Part shown: piece after piece, positions 9,368-17,975 of the stretch
Layout of the letters: each line of letters opens with the position of its first letter
How positions within the stretch are numbered: position 1 is the stretch's first letter
Source of the DNA: Bacteriovorax sp. BSW11_IV
Lineage (GTDB): Bacteria; Bdellovibrionota; Bacteriovoracia; Bacteriovoracales; Bacteriovoracaceae
Assembly: GCF_000447755.1 (NCBI RefSeq)
Contig: NZ_AUNE01000045.1
Location: forward strand, 62,001 to 126,000
Length of the DNA stretch: 64,000 nucleotides
Reading direction: 5' to 3'
The notes under the pieces: model-generated
What the model saw: the letters and a program-made list of their open reading frames with translations, nothing else
What the model was told of the DNA's origin: nothing
Databases searched by the model: none
Translations under genes and position numbers: made by a program

Positions 9368-10256
9368 TGAAAATATCCTAATTTCAGGAATCACATTTAT
9401 AAAAAATGGTCTTACTCTAGGTTATCCAATAAAAGAGAGTATCGAGAGTATCGATGCTCTTTGTGATGAGATCATTGTTAATGTTGGTTTTAATAATCCT
9501 GAGTGCACAGAAGATGATGGAACCTGGGATTATTTAACAAAAAATTTCACAGGACCAAAGTTTAAATTTTTAAAGTCATGGTGGAACCCTGATGTTATGA
9601 GTAAAGGCTTAATATTGTCTGAACAGACAAATATTGCGCTTGAAGCTGCAACTGGGAAATACTGTCAATATATTCAAGGTGACGAATGTCTCCATGAAGA
9701 CGATCTTGAATTGATTCGTAGTGAAGTTAAAAAACTTGATCAAGAAAAGGATGTCGATGGCCTTGTCTTTAAATATGTTCATTTTTATGGAAATACTAAT
9801 ATCCAAAAAGTAACAAAGAAAACATACCGTCAGGAAGTTCGTCTTATTCGCAATGGCGTTGGAATTAAATCTTGGTTAGATGCCCAAGGTTTTAGAAAGG
9901 CCGATGATTCTAAACTTCTTTGTAAAAAAATTAATGCAACAGTTTATCATTATGGATGGGCAAGGGCCGAGCAAGTAATGAATAAGAAGACTGAAGCTTT
10001 TAATAAGCTTTATCATGGAAAAGATTTTAAGTCTGAAGAAGTTCGTTATTCTCGCATTTGGGGGCTTCGTCCTTTTACCAAATCTCATCCTAAAGTAATG
10101 GCAAAGTGGATTGAAGATAATAAAAACGAAATTGATATTCTCTCTCTTCCCCTAGATTTTAAATGGGGTGATATTCGTTTGATGCTTTCTGATTCATTCG
10201 AACACATTAGTGGAATTCGCCTAGGTGAGTACAAAAATTTTAAATTGAAAGGTTAA
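9354..10256 (+). CDS. GT2-like glycosyltransferase, atypical
   Basis: A 300-residue protein that resembles family-2 transferases but has diverged motifs. The N-terminus ILISGITFIKNGLTLGYPIKESI and the segment YCQYIQGDECLHEDD (in the position of the DxD block) fit a GT-A fold acting on a nucleotide sugar. A later Trp/Arg-rich stretch (VRYSRIWGLRPF) is unlike the standard enzymes. Its start codon lies inside the end of the GT9 gene and the following GT4 gene begins 3 bp after its stop, so all three are cotranscribed. The call rests on the N-terminal half and the context; donor and acceptor are unknown. Confidence 0.65.
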   Translation: MNSINENILISGITFIKNGLTLGYPIKESIESIDALCDEIIVNVGFNNPECTEDDGTWDYLTKNFTGPKFKFLKSWWNPDVMSKGLILSEQTNIALEAATGKYCQYIQGDECLHEDDLELIRSEVKKLDQEKDVDGLVFKYVHFYGNTNIQKVTKKTYRQEVRLIRNGVGIKSWLDAQGFRKADDSKLLCKKINATVYHYGWARAEQVMNKKTEAFNKLYHGKDFKSEEVRYSRIWGLRPFTKSHPKVMAKWIEDNKNEIDILSLPLDFKWGDIRLMLSDSFEHISGIRLGEYKNFKLKG

Positions 10257-10258
10257 AT

Positions 10259-11233
10259 ATGAAAATTGTCTTTGTTCATATGGGAGTTCTTCCTGTTAAG
10301 ACTTATGGTGGAACTGAGCGAATTATGTTTTGGCATATGTGTGAACTTGCTAGGCTTGGACACGATGTCGTATTAATTGGAAATAAAGAGAGTGATGTTG
10401 AGCGCTTTGGCATTGAGCTAATTGCACTTGATAAGAGTGAAGAAAGCAAATGGCCAACTCTTGTTCCAAAAGACGCGGATATAGTTCACTTACAGTATAA
10501 TTGGAAAGAAAAGCTCTCTGTTCCTCATATCAATACGGTGCATGGAAATGGACAGCCCGGCGAAGTATTTTATAAAAATACTGTTTTTGTTTCAAAACGA
10601 CATGCCGAAATTCATAATGCAAAGGCCTTCATCCATAATGCTATTGCCCTTGAAGAATATCCCTATGAGCCGCCAAAGGAACAGAAATGGGAAAATTTTT
10701 TATTCTTGGCCAAAGCATCTTGGCGCGTAAAGAATGTTAAACATACAGTTAAAGTTTGTAAGAAGAATAAAAAGCACATTTATATTGCAGGTGGAAAGGT
10801 TTTTTCATTTTCCAAGTATGTTCATAATGAAGGAATGGTAGGCGGCGAGAAAAAAATGTCGCTGCTAAGAAGCACTGATGCATTAATATTTCCTGTTCGA
10901 TGGGAAGAGCCATTTGGAATAGCAATTATTGAGGCCATGAGCCAAGGACGTCCCGTTATTGGATCACCTTATGGCAGTTTGAAGGAGTTGATTACTCCTG
11001 AAACGGGAATTGTTTGTCATAATTATGATGAACTTGATAAGGCCATTTCTGGTTGGGAGAACAAGTTTAATCCTGACGTTATTAGAAAATATGTCGAAGA
11101 TAATTTCTCGGTTGTTGATTACACAAAAAAATATCTAGAATGCTATGAAAAGGTTATTTCTGGACAGGACATTAATGATTCACAACCATGCTTTAAGGGG
11201 CCAAAAAGAGCAGAGGATTTACTGCCCTTTTAA
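10259..11233 (+). CDS. GT4 glycosyltransferase
   Basis: A 324-residue GT-B transferase of family 4. The N-terminal GGTER loop (VKTYGGTERIMFWHMCELARLGHDV) is the acceptor-side signature, and EEPFGIAIIEAMSQGRPVIG near residue 215 carries the E-x7-E nucleotide-sugar motif. It is the last gene of the three-transferase operon, 3 bp behind its neighbour. Its stop shares a 4-bp TTAA overlap with the converging gene. Length is slightly short for the family but both Rossmann halves are present. The likely product is part of LPS core or another surface polysaccharide. Confidence 0.85.
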   Translation: MKIVFVHMGVLPVKTYGGTERIMFWHMCELARLGHDVVLIGNKESDVERFGIELIALDKSEESKWPTLVPKDADIVHLQYNWKEKLSVPHINTVHGNGQPGEVFYKNTVFVSKRHAEIHNAKAFIHNAIALEEYPYEPPKEQKWENFLFLAKASWRVKNVKHTVKVCKKNKKHIYIAGGKVFSFSKYVHNEGMVGGEKKMSLLRSTDALIFPVRWEEPFGIAIIEAMSQGRPVIGSPYGSLKELITPETGIVCHNYDELDKAISGWENKFNPDVIRKYVEDNFSVVDYTKKYLECYEKVISGQDINDSQPCFKGPKRAEDLLPF

Positions 11234-13314
11234 TTGTTTTTCAAAATGGTGTTTAAGTCATTAACTGCATAGCGCTTGAAAAATACGACACCTAGTTCTT
11301 TTGTCTTATTATCGAATTGATTGATGTTCGCATAAAATTTGCGAGCATCAAATTCTTCTTCAAGTTCATATTTGTCATCTTTGTAGCGAAATAATCTCAT
11401 GAGCTTTTCATCTTGAAGAAAGACAGCTTTAACTTCTGGATCTTGTCCATCGTATAAGGCTTCGTTTTCAAGTTTTCTATTAGGGACATTATAGTTCTTA
11501 ACTGAATTGTAGCTATCTAAACTTATTAGTGACGGCCCAGAGATACTTGTACTTGAACCAATAGTCCCACTGGCCGCCTTTGATGAGGTAGCGGCTTCTG
11601 CGCTTTTTTGAGTCTGGCCTTGCTTAACGGAAGCTGATGTCCTTTCATTTTTGACATTAGATTGGTCTATCATTTGTTCTTGATTAACATTGCTATCAGC
11701 AACTTGATTATTTTCACGAAATTCTGGAGTGTTTAAATCATAACTAGGAAAAGAGAATTTTGCTTCAGCGGTTGAACCCGGAGTCGTGTTGTAATTTGGT
11801 TCATAGCTGCTTTTTCCTTTCGAAGAGAAAAAATCATCGCGAGATTTCTTCTTCGAAAGACTACTAATCTTCTTATTAATATTAAAGCGATCTTTTGATG
11901 TAAGATTTGGATTTGTATTCAATTCCTTATTCAAACGAGCAATTTCATCTTGTTTTCTTTTAATCTCTTTTTTATAAATTGAGGCCTTAACTTTGTCCAA
12001 AAGATCTTTTTTACTGTCAGCAAAAAGATTGATTGAGTTGCCATACATTTTCTTCAATTTTGTTTCTATCGTTTTAATGCGGGCCTTGTCGTTTTCAGAT
12101 AGGTTGCCTGAGTCTATGATATCCTTTGCTTTGGATATAATGTCTTCAGCTTCTTTCTCTTCATTAGAATTGTGGGATATGACTATTTCAGTTTGTGTTA
12201 CATCTGGAGTAAAAATTTCAACTTCAGCAGATGTGGTTATTGCCTTATTATTTTCCGGGTATAAACAGCTGAGCTTTTTGATGTTTTCTTTGAAGTCTCG
12301 ATCTGCAACTGTGAATTCATTTTCAGCATTCAAGTAAAAATGCATTTTGTTTCCAATTTCACTTGTCGGATTACAAGAAAAACTTAGTTTCGCTGTGATT
12401 TCTGAACAAAGACGATTTTTACTTGGTATAGTTGGTTTTGCTTGTGCTAAAGATTTACTTTTAAATAGTTTGTCCATAATGGTTTGAATCAATGCACTCT
12501 TTGCAGCAATCTCATCAGAATTTTTACATCGCAAGTCTATCTCTGGAAAGTTTGCGGCAACATCAAATAGAAGTTGTCTGACTTCTAATGGATATGACGT
12601 CTTTACATCACAAATGCTTGTTATAATTTCATTTCGATAAGGAGTTTGTCCATCAGTATTAGCTAAGATAAAATCTGAAAATGAGTCGTGATTTTTTAAT
12701 ACATTTTCAATTCTTTGAAGGGAGTCTTCTTTTTTTGATTGAATATCTTTTCCATAATATTCTTGTTCTAGCTTATCTTCTGTGAAGTTTGAGCGTATGA
12801 TTTTGTCTTTGAACTGCTCGCCACAATATTCGAACTCAGAGAGATCGCATTGCGCATCTTTAAAGCTCATTAATGAAATAATGGCATTTTTGTTATAGAC
12901 ATCAAAATTATCTTTAAGTCTTTTATTAATTTGATCCTTATATTCATCCAGAATTCCATCAGTGCATATTTCTTTACGTGAACGGTTGGATTTTAGTTCG
13001 CAAATACATTCATTAGAAGGAAGAGGGCTGATATCGCTAACAATTGTATGTGTTTTAGTATTTATGGCCTTACAATAATCTCCAACAGACATGACTTGAA
13101 CTTTGTTGATAATCTTATCGACATCATTTGCCAAATCATCTTGGGTTGATTCTTCATTATTTGCCTTATCAACCGAACATACTCCTAGATTTAAGCCTCT
13201 ATATTCTTTCGTTTCTAAACCGCAGAAAAATTTATGGGCCTCATTATATTCAAGGGCATGAACATTTATAAATGTGAGAAAAGTGCCTAGAATGGCCAAT
13301 GATTTTGTTTTCAT
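11230..13314 (-). CDS. Large secreted coiled-coil protein, unknown function
   Basis: A 694-residue protein. I start it at ATG 13314, which opens directly with a signal peptide (MKTKSLAILGTFLTFINVHA); the longer frame would need a TTG. The N-terminal third has about 14 Cys, many spaced for disulfides. Residues around 385-500 are Lys/Glu-rich and probably coiled coil. They are followed by a Ser/Thr/Gln/Ala linker and a compact charged C-terminal domain. No known domain was recognised. It is a single-gene unit facing the glycosyltransferase operon. A surface or periplasmic structural role would fit, but I cannot support a function. Confidence 0.65.
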   Translation of the reverse strand: MKTKSLAILGTFLTFINVHALEYNEAHKFFCGLETKEYRGLNLGVCSVDKANNEESTQDDLANDVDKIINKVQVMSVGDYCKAINTKTHTIVSDISPLPSNECICELKSNRSRKEICTDGILDEYKDQINKRLKDNFDVYNKNAIISLMSFKDAQCDLSEFEYCGEQFKDKIIRSNFTEDKLEQEYYGKDIQSKKEDSLQRIENVLKNHDSFSDFILANTDGQTPYRNEIITSICDVKTSYPLEVRQLLFDVAANFPEIDLRCKNSDEIAAKSALIQTIMDKLFKSKSLAQAKPTIPSKNRLCSEITAKLSFSCNPTSEIGNKMHFYLNAENEFTVADRDFKENIKKLSCLYPENNKAITTSAEVEIFTPDVTQTEIVISHNSNEEKEAEDIISKAKDIIDSGNLSENDKARIKTIETKLKKMYGNSINLFADSKKDLLDKVKASIYKKEIKRKQDEIARLNKELNTNPNLTSKDRFNINKKISSLSKKKSRDDFFSSKGKSSYEPNYNTTPGSTAEAKFSFPSYDLNTPEFRENNQVADSNVNQEQMIDQSNVKNERTSASVKQGQTQKSAEAATSSKAASGTIGSSTSISGPSLISLDSYNSVKNYNVPNRKLENEALYDGQDPEVKAVFLQDEKLMRLFRYKDDKYELEEEFDARKFYANINQFDNKTKELGVVFFKRYAVNDLNTILKNN

Positions 13315-13365
13315 ACAAAGTTTTATCGACAAAACTCATTGATTACTTGAGATAAAAAATCTGTC

Positions 13366-13382
13366 TTGGCATGGAATGTGCT
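13366..13382 (+). promoter_or_regulatory. Orphan sigma-54-type promoter
   Basis: TTGGCATGGAATGTGCT matches the consensus YTGGCACGNNNNTTGCW at 14 or more positions, including GG at -24 and GC at -12 with correct spacing. No ORF follows within 150 bp. It could drive a non-coding RNA or a long leader of the protease gene. Confidence 0.45.
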
Positions 13383-13547
13383 GATAGATTATTGGATTGT
13401 ATTACCCTCGCAGGTGCAATTTATAAATGCAGTTAGTTAGGGTATCTTATTTTTAGACAGTGTTGAATAATTCATCATAAGTTGAGGTGTGTCGCTATTA
13501 TTATAGCGGATGTTCATATGATTATTGAGGCTTAGTGTTTCTACTTC

Positions 13548-13563
13548 TTGGCATAGAGTTTGT
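13548..13563 (+). promoter_or_regulatory. Sigma-54-type promoter of the first S1 protease
   Basis: TTGGCATAGAGTTTGT has the -24 element TTGGCA and the -12 element TTG at sigma-54 spacing (GT in place of GC). It begins exactly 55 bp before the start codon, the same distance as in the paralogous gene. The predicted leader is about 29 nt and carries the GGGGAAGGA ribosome site. Confidence 0.6.
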
Positions 13564-13602
13564 ATATATATTGGTATATCGAATCAATATGGGGAAGGAT
13601 TT

Positions 13603-14562
13603 ATGAAAAAGCAACTATTTACACTAATTACTCTTTTGACAGTGTTTAACTTTTCGACACTTGCTGGAGAATGCTCATTTCAAAGACCTTCTGTAGATAT
13701 CAATGATTCAATTATTGAAAACCTAAATCTTGCTGAAGTTGCTGTTTCACAATTTAGCAGACAAGATAATCTATACATTAATGGTGAAAGCGGTATTCAC
13801 CCTGAAGATAAAAGAGTGCAGAAAACTGCCAAATCTCCAAAGTTCCTAGATGCTGTTGGTAGATTAGAAATGAAGTTCGCAAACGGAAAGACGACATCAT
13901 GTACTGCAAATTTAACTGATACTGTTCCTGGAAGAGCATCAAGAGTATTAACTACAAATAGACACTGTGTTTTTGATAAGAAAACTGGTGAAGCGCCAAC
14001 TTCAATCAAGTGGACTACTAAATTGCAAGATGGTTCAACTATTACTAAAGTTGTTAAAGTTGAAATGCAAGATGAAACGACAGACGTTGCACTTTTATCA
14101 TTTGAAACAGCAATTCCTTTCTCAAAAATTCAACCACTACTTCTTGAGGCCGAAATGATGTTGTCTCCAACTGATATTGGTTATTATTCAAAAAATATCG
14201 TTGCTGCGGGATATTCTTCAGATAAAGAAATTGGTAAAAACGGTACAGTTTTAACGTATACTGATGGACTTCAGAGTCAAACTTTAAGAAATGGTGCCAA
14301 TCGTTCAATTGGTATTAATACTTTCTCTTTTGGTGGGGCCAGTGGTGGAGCGCTAATTGCTGATGCTGATTTGTCAGATGAAGACATTGAAAATCCACAC
14401 GGACAAAAATATATTTTAGGCACTCTTATCGGAGGATCTTCTGCCGCAAGTGTTAGATATAAAAGTTCTAACGGAGCAGAGGGATCAAACGCAAATCTTT
14501 TTTCAAGCTACGAAAACTTCTTCAAGCATGATGGAGAGGGGATTTTTAATCAATTGAACTAA
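13603..14562 (+). CDS. Secreted S1/trypsin-like serine protease, copy 1
   Basis: A 319-residue protein with a signal peptide (MKKQLFTLITLLTVFNFSTLA). Start chosen at 13603, behind a strong GGGGAAGGA ribosome site; an in-frame ATG 78 bases upstream overlaps the promoter and lacks such a site. The chymotrypsin-fold triad is complete: His121 in TTNRHC, Asp161 in TTDVALLSF and Ser247 in FGGASGGAL. About 80 residues before the catalytic domain may be a pro-segment. The next gene is a close paralog. Expression is probably under sigma-54 and an enhancer-binding activator, judged from the promoter. The substrate is unknown. Confidence 0.85.
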   Translation: MKKQLFTLITLLTVFNFSTLAGECSFQRPSVDINDSIIENLNLAEVAVSQFSRQDNLYINGESGIHPEDKRVQKTAKSPKFLDAVGRLEMKFANGKTTSCTANLTDTVPGRASRVLTTNRHCVFDKKTGEAPTSIKWTTKLQDGSTITKVVKVEMQDETTDVALLSFETAIPFSKIQPLLLEAEMMLSPTDIGYYSKNIVAAGYSSDKEIGKNGTVLTYTDGLQSQTLRNGANRSIGINTFSFGGASGGALIADADLSDEDIENPHGQKYILGTLIGGSSAASVRYKSSNGAEGSNANLFSSYENFFKHDGEGIFNQLN

Positions 14563-14567
14563 TTAAT

Positions 14568-14583
14568 TTGGCATAGAACTTGA
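14568..14583 (+). promoter_or_regulatory. Sigma-54-type promoter of the second S1 protease
   Basis: TTGGCATAGAACTTGA shares the first 10 bases and the TTG of the promoter before copy 1 and sits at the identical distance (55 bp) from the start codon, although the sequence between element and gene has diverged. Conserved elements in a diverged background suggest selection. Confidence 0.6.
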
Positions 14584-14622
14584 ATCATATTTAGTAATGA
14601 ATATAGATATGAGGGATGTTCT

Positions 14623-15591
14623 ATGAAAAAACAACTGTTTACAATAATTACATTTTTGACAGTGTTTAATCTTTCGACACTTGCTAATGATTGCTCATAT
14701 CAAAGGCCAAGTGTTGATATCGACAACTCAATCTATGACAATTTAGACCTCGCAGAAATTGCAGTCGCTCAATTTCGAAGAAGTGATAATCTTTATATTA
14801 AAAAAAGCTCAGGTGGAATTCATCCTGAGGATAAGAGAGTTGCAAAAACATCTCGATCACCAAAATTTTTAGATGCTGTCGGAAGATTAGAAGTAAAGTA
14901 TCCAAGTGGTAAGACATTTACTTGTACTGCAAATTTATCTGATACAGTTCCGGGGAGGGCCTCAAGAGTCCTCACAAGTAACAGACACTGCTTTTACAAT
15001 GCTGAAACAGGTGAGAAGGCAAGTTCAATAAAGTGGACGACTAAACTTCAGGATGGTTCTGTCATTACCAAGATGGCCAAACTTGAAGTTGAGGATGAGG
15101 CAACAGACACGGCCCTTTTATCTTTCGATGAACCAATTCCATTTTCAAAAATTAAACCACTTATTTTAGAAACTGAATTAACTCTTGATCCAGATGAAAT
15201 GAGTCTTTATTCTAAAAATATTCTTTCAGCTGGCTTTTCATCGGATAAAGAAATTGGCAAAAATGGTTATGTTTTAACTTATTCTGAAGGACTTGATGGT
15301 CGTAACTTTAAAAGAGGAGTGACCAATAGTGTTGTTATTAATGCCTTTACTTATGGTGGTGCAAGTGGCGGTGCCTTGATTGCTGATGCCGACTTATCTG
15401 AGGAAGATATAGAAAACCCTTACGACCAAAAGTATCTCCTAGGAACACTACGTGGTGGTTCATCTGGGGCGACTGTTGAGCACAGAAGTGGAAATGGTGT
15501 TGAGGGATCAAACTCAAGTATCTACTCTAGCTATTCGAGTTTCTTTAAGCATTATGGTGACACAATTTTTGAAAAACTAAATCACGAATAA
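14623..15591 (+). CDS. Secreted S1/trypsin-like serine protease, copy 2
   Basis: A 322-residue paralog of the preceding gene, very similar along its whole length from the signal peptide (MKKQLFTIITFLTVFNLSTLA) to the C-terminus. The triad is intact: His122 in TSNRHC, Asp162 in ATDTALLSF and Ser248 in YGGASGGAL. The two copies differ mainly in the pro-segment and in surface stretches, with a 1-residue insertion near residue 62, so this is a tandem duplication with both copies kept functional. It has its own promoter and a GAGGGA ribosome site. Different substrate preference or staged expression are possible reasons for keeping both. Confidence 0.85.
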   Translation: MKKQLFTIITFLTVFNLSTLANDCSYQRPSVDIDNSIYDNLDLAEIAVAQFRRSDNLYIKKSSGGIHPEDKRVAKTSRSPKFLDAVGRLEVKYPSGKTFTCTANLSDTVPGRASRVLTSNRHCFYNAETGEKASSIKWTTKLQDGSVITKMAKLEVEDEATDTALLSFDEPIPFSKIKPLILETELTLDPDEMSLYSKNILSAGFSSDKEIGKNGYVLTYSEGLDGRNFKRGVTNSVVINAFTYGGASGGALIADADLSEEDIENPYDQKYLLGTLRGGSSGATVEHRSGNGVEGSNSSIYSSYSSFFKHYGDTIFEKLNHE

Positions 15592-15618
15592 CCTGACCCA
15601 AATCATCTTTTTTGCCAA

Positions 15619-15641
15619 TTTCCCCCAAGACAAGGGGGAAA
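15619..15641 (+). promoter_or_regulatory. GC-rich hairpin in the leader of the PEP-type kinase gene
   Basis: TTTCCCCC and GGGGGAAA form a perfect 8-bp stem with a 7-nt loop, ending 21 bases before the start codon. No T run follows on either strand, so it is not a standard terminator. It may stabilise or control the leader mRNA or block read-through from the protease gene. Confidence 0.4.
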
Positions 15642-15662
15642 CAAAAAGAGTATAAATGCTCC

Positions 15663-17975
15663 ATGGCAATACTAAAATTTGAACACATTACAGAGTCGTC
15701 ATCTATTGGAGAAAAAGGGAAAAACCTTGGGCTTATGGCATCATGGGGTCTTCCTGTTCCAGATGGCATGGTTTTAACTTCACTTCCTACGCTTGAGGAA
15801 TGGCAATCCATTCTCAGATGGTGGCAAGAACACGAATATCACTTACTCGCAGTTCGCAGTAGTGCCTGTGGTGAAGACTCGGCCGAGTTCAGTTTTGCTG
15901 GTCAAAATAAGAGTTTTTTGAACGTTAAAGATGAAAAACAATTAAAAAAAGCGATTGAAGATTGTTTTGCTTCAGTTTATGGCGATTCAAGTATTGCTTA
16001 TCGTGAACACTTCATTGGTGGCAAATCTAAAATTGAGATGAACGTAGTTCTTCAATTGATGGTTGATCCAAAATTCTCGGGGGTTTTCTTTTCTAAAGAT
16101 CCACGAGGATTGAATAGCTCTTGGCTGTTAGAAGTTGTTGAAGGACTTGGGGAAGCTCTCGTTTCTGGACAAGTGACTCCTAAGAAAATTACCGAAGATA
16201 AAAAAGATTTTTTTGAAGGATGGGAAGAATCTTTTACTCAGAAAATTTCTCATGCAGGTATTAAGCTGCGCGAACAAATTGGTGCCGAGATTGATATGGA
16301 GTGGGCGATAGATCACTTTGGTCATTTTCATGCTCTTCAGGTTCGTCCTGTAACTGCAATGGGGGAAAATACAAAAGAACTTCTAGAAACAGAATTTAAG
16401 AGACTTAAAAAGCATAATCCAGAAGGAGCTGTTTGGGACGGTCAAAGTTTCGCAGAAGTTCCAGGATTACCAACGCCTTTAACTTTCTCTGTTTGGAAAA
16501 ATGCATTTGCACCAGGGAAGTCATTTCACAAAGCTCTCGTTGAACTCGGCTATTTAGGATTTGTGGATGAAGACTTCTCTCCTCATGATTCTGTTTTTGA
16601 GAGCGTTTTTGGTCGCGGATATATTAACCTTGAGAAGATGAATAGAATCTTTTTTGGTCCAATCCCGTATCGTCTAGACCCTCTACCTTCACCGCATTTG
16701 GTATTTGATGCTAAGAAGATTGATAGCACAACAGTTTTTCGCACTCCTGTGTCGCTTTACCACATGGTTAAAGTTGCTTTTGAAGTTTCGTCAAACCGTA
16801 AAAAATGGATTTCTAAAATTGAGAAAGATCTTCTTCAATTTCAAGAAAAAATGCAAAGACCTGAAAGTGGTGATCTTTATAAATCTTGGGACATTGAGAA
16901 GGTTAGAGATCGTCTTTCAAAAGAAGTTCAAATTTTTTCAGAGTATTCACTAACAAATACATTTGTTCTCATATTATTAATTCAAGCAACAATGGAATCT
17001 TTAAAGAAAGTTCTTGTTTCTATTTTTTCAGATAGAGAAAAGGCCGATAGAACTTTCAATCTTTGGTTGGCCAAAGGGCTTAAAACTGTAACTAGTGAGA
17101 TGGGGCTTTATTATATAAAGGCCTGTGAAGACTCAACTAAAATTCCATTTTATCTGTCACGTTACGGACATAGAGCACCAGGGGAGCTAGAGCTTCAGAA
17201 TCCACGCTTTTCTGAACTTGCTGATAAGGCCTTTAAGTCAACTGGTGGTAGTTCTTACGAAGATCATAAATCTAAAAAGCAATTTGATATAAATGCTGAG
17301 ATTGAATCAATTAAGAGTTTCAAAAAAGTCTTAATCAAAGAAGAATGGGATATTTTAAAATCACTACTTCAATTAAGAGAAAAATTGAAACTAGAAATCT
17401 TGCGCCCATACGCCCATATTCGCTACCTCGCACTTGCACTCGGAGAGAAAACTGGTTTAGGCGATGGTGTCTTCTGGCTTCATGCTCACGAGTTGTGTGA
17501 GGCCCATTTTGATATGGATATTGAACTTTTAAAAAATGTTGCCAATAAACGTAAAGCACAACACAAGGCCTTTGCGTCTTTATCACTACCTCTTATTTTA
17601 TCGCTTGATGAAATTGGCAACGTCGTTGAGGGCGATTCCAAAGATAGTGATGGAATACTTGTCGGAGATCCGATCTCTCCAGGTGTTGCCAAAGGTATTG
17701 TTAAAGTTATTCATGATGTTAAGGAGATTGATTTTGCAAATCTTCCCCAAGACCTCATTATTGTTACAGAGGCCACTGATCCGGGTTGGACTCCTGTGTT
17801 TACTAAAGCTCGTGGAATAATCGTGGAAAAAGGCGGAGTTCTTTCTCACTGTGCGATAGTCGCAAGGGAAATGAATATTCCTGCAGTTTCACAAGTTATG
17901 GGTTGTTACAAAAAATTAAAAGACGGTGACGTCGTATGGCTGGATGGAAATAATGGAAGAATTATCGTTAAATAG
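15663..17975 (+). CDS. PEP-synthase-like dikinase of rifampin phosphotransferase architecture
   Basis: About 770 residues. The N-terminal PPDK/PPS ATP-grasp domain runs to about residue 265 (EKGKNLGLM, RSSACGEDS...SFAGQNKSFLNV, and DMEWAIDHFGHFHALQVRPVT at its end). A long helical middle domain follows, then a C-terminal swivelling phosphohistidine domain with GGVLSHCAIVAREMNIPA. The TIM-barrel PEP/pyruvate domain of true PEP synthase is absent. This ATP-grasp/helical/His order is that of rifampin phosphotransferases (RPH) and related uncharacterised enzymes. I start it at ATG 15663, where homology to the family begins. It overlaps the next gene and should be cotranscribed with it. The acceptor substrate is unknown. 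Confidence 0.75.
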   Translation: MAILKFEHITESSSIGEKGKNLGLMASWGLPVPDGMVLTSLPTLEEWQSILRWWQEHEYHLLAVRSSACGEDSAEFSFAGQNKSFLNVKDEKQLKKAIEDCFASVYGDSSIAYREHFIGGKSKIEMNVVLQLMVDPKFSGVFFSKDPRGLNSSWLLEVVEGLGEALVSGQVTPKKITEDKKDFFEGWEESFTQKISHAGIKLREQIGAEIDMEWAIDHFGHFHALQVRPVTAMGENTKELLETEFKRLKKHNPEGAVWDGQSFAEVPGLPTPLTFSVWKNAFAPGKSFHKALVELGYLGFVDEDFSPHDSVFESVFGRGYINLEKMNRIFFGPIPYRLDPLPSPHLVFDAKKIDSTTVFRTPVSLYHMVKVAFEVSSNRKKWISKIEKDLLQFQEKMQRPESGDLYKSWDIEKVRDRLSKEVQIFSEYSLTNTFVLILLIQATMESLKKVLVSIFSDREKADRTFNLWLAKGLKTVTSEMGLYYIKACEDSTKIPFYLSRYGHRAPGELELQNPRFSELADKAFKSTGGSSYEDHKSKKQFDINAEIESIKSFKKVLIKEEWDILKSLLQLREKLKLEILRPYAHIRYLALALGEKTGLGDGVFWLHAHELCEAHFDMDIELLKNVANKRKAQHKAFASLSLPLILSLDEIGNVVEGDSKDSDGILVGDPISPGVAKGIVKVIHDVKEIDFANLPQDLIIVTEATDPGWTPVFTKARGIIVEKGGVLSHCAIVAREMNIPAVSQVMGCYKKLKDGDVVWLDGNNGRIIVK

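Larger units (their letters stand above)
13315..13602. other. 288-bp intergenic region with sigma-54-type elements
   Basis: It separates the start of the leftward coiled-coil gene from the first S1 protease gene. It holds two sigma-54-like promoters on the plus strand, listed separately, and a small perfect hairpin (CGCTAT-TATT-ATAGCG, about 13494-13509). I find no open frame longer than about 20 codons after the first promoter. Either the region produces a short non-coding leader or RNA, or it is the remains of a lost third protease copy. Confidence 0.5.
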
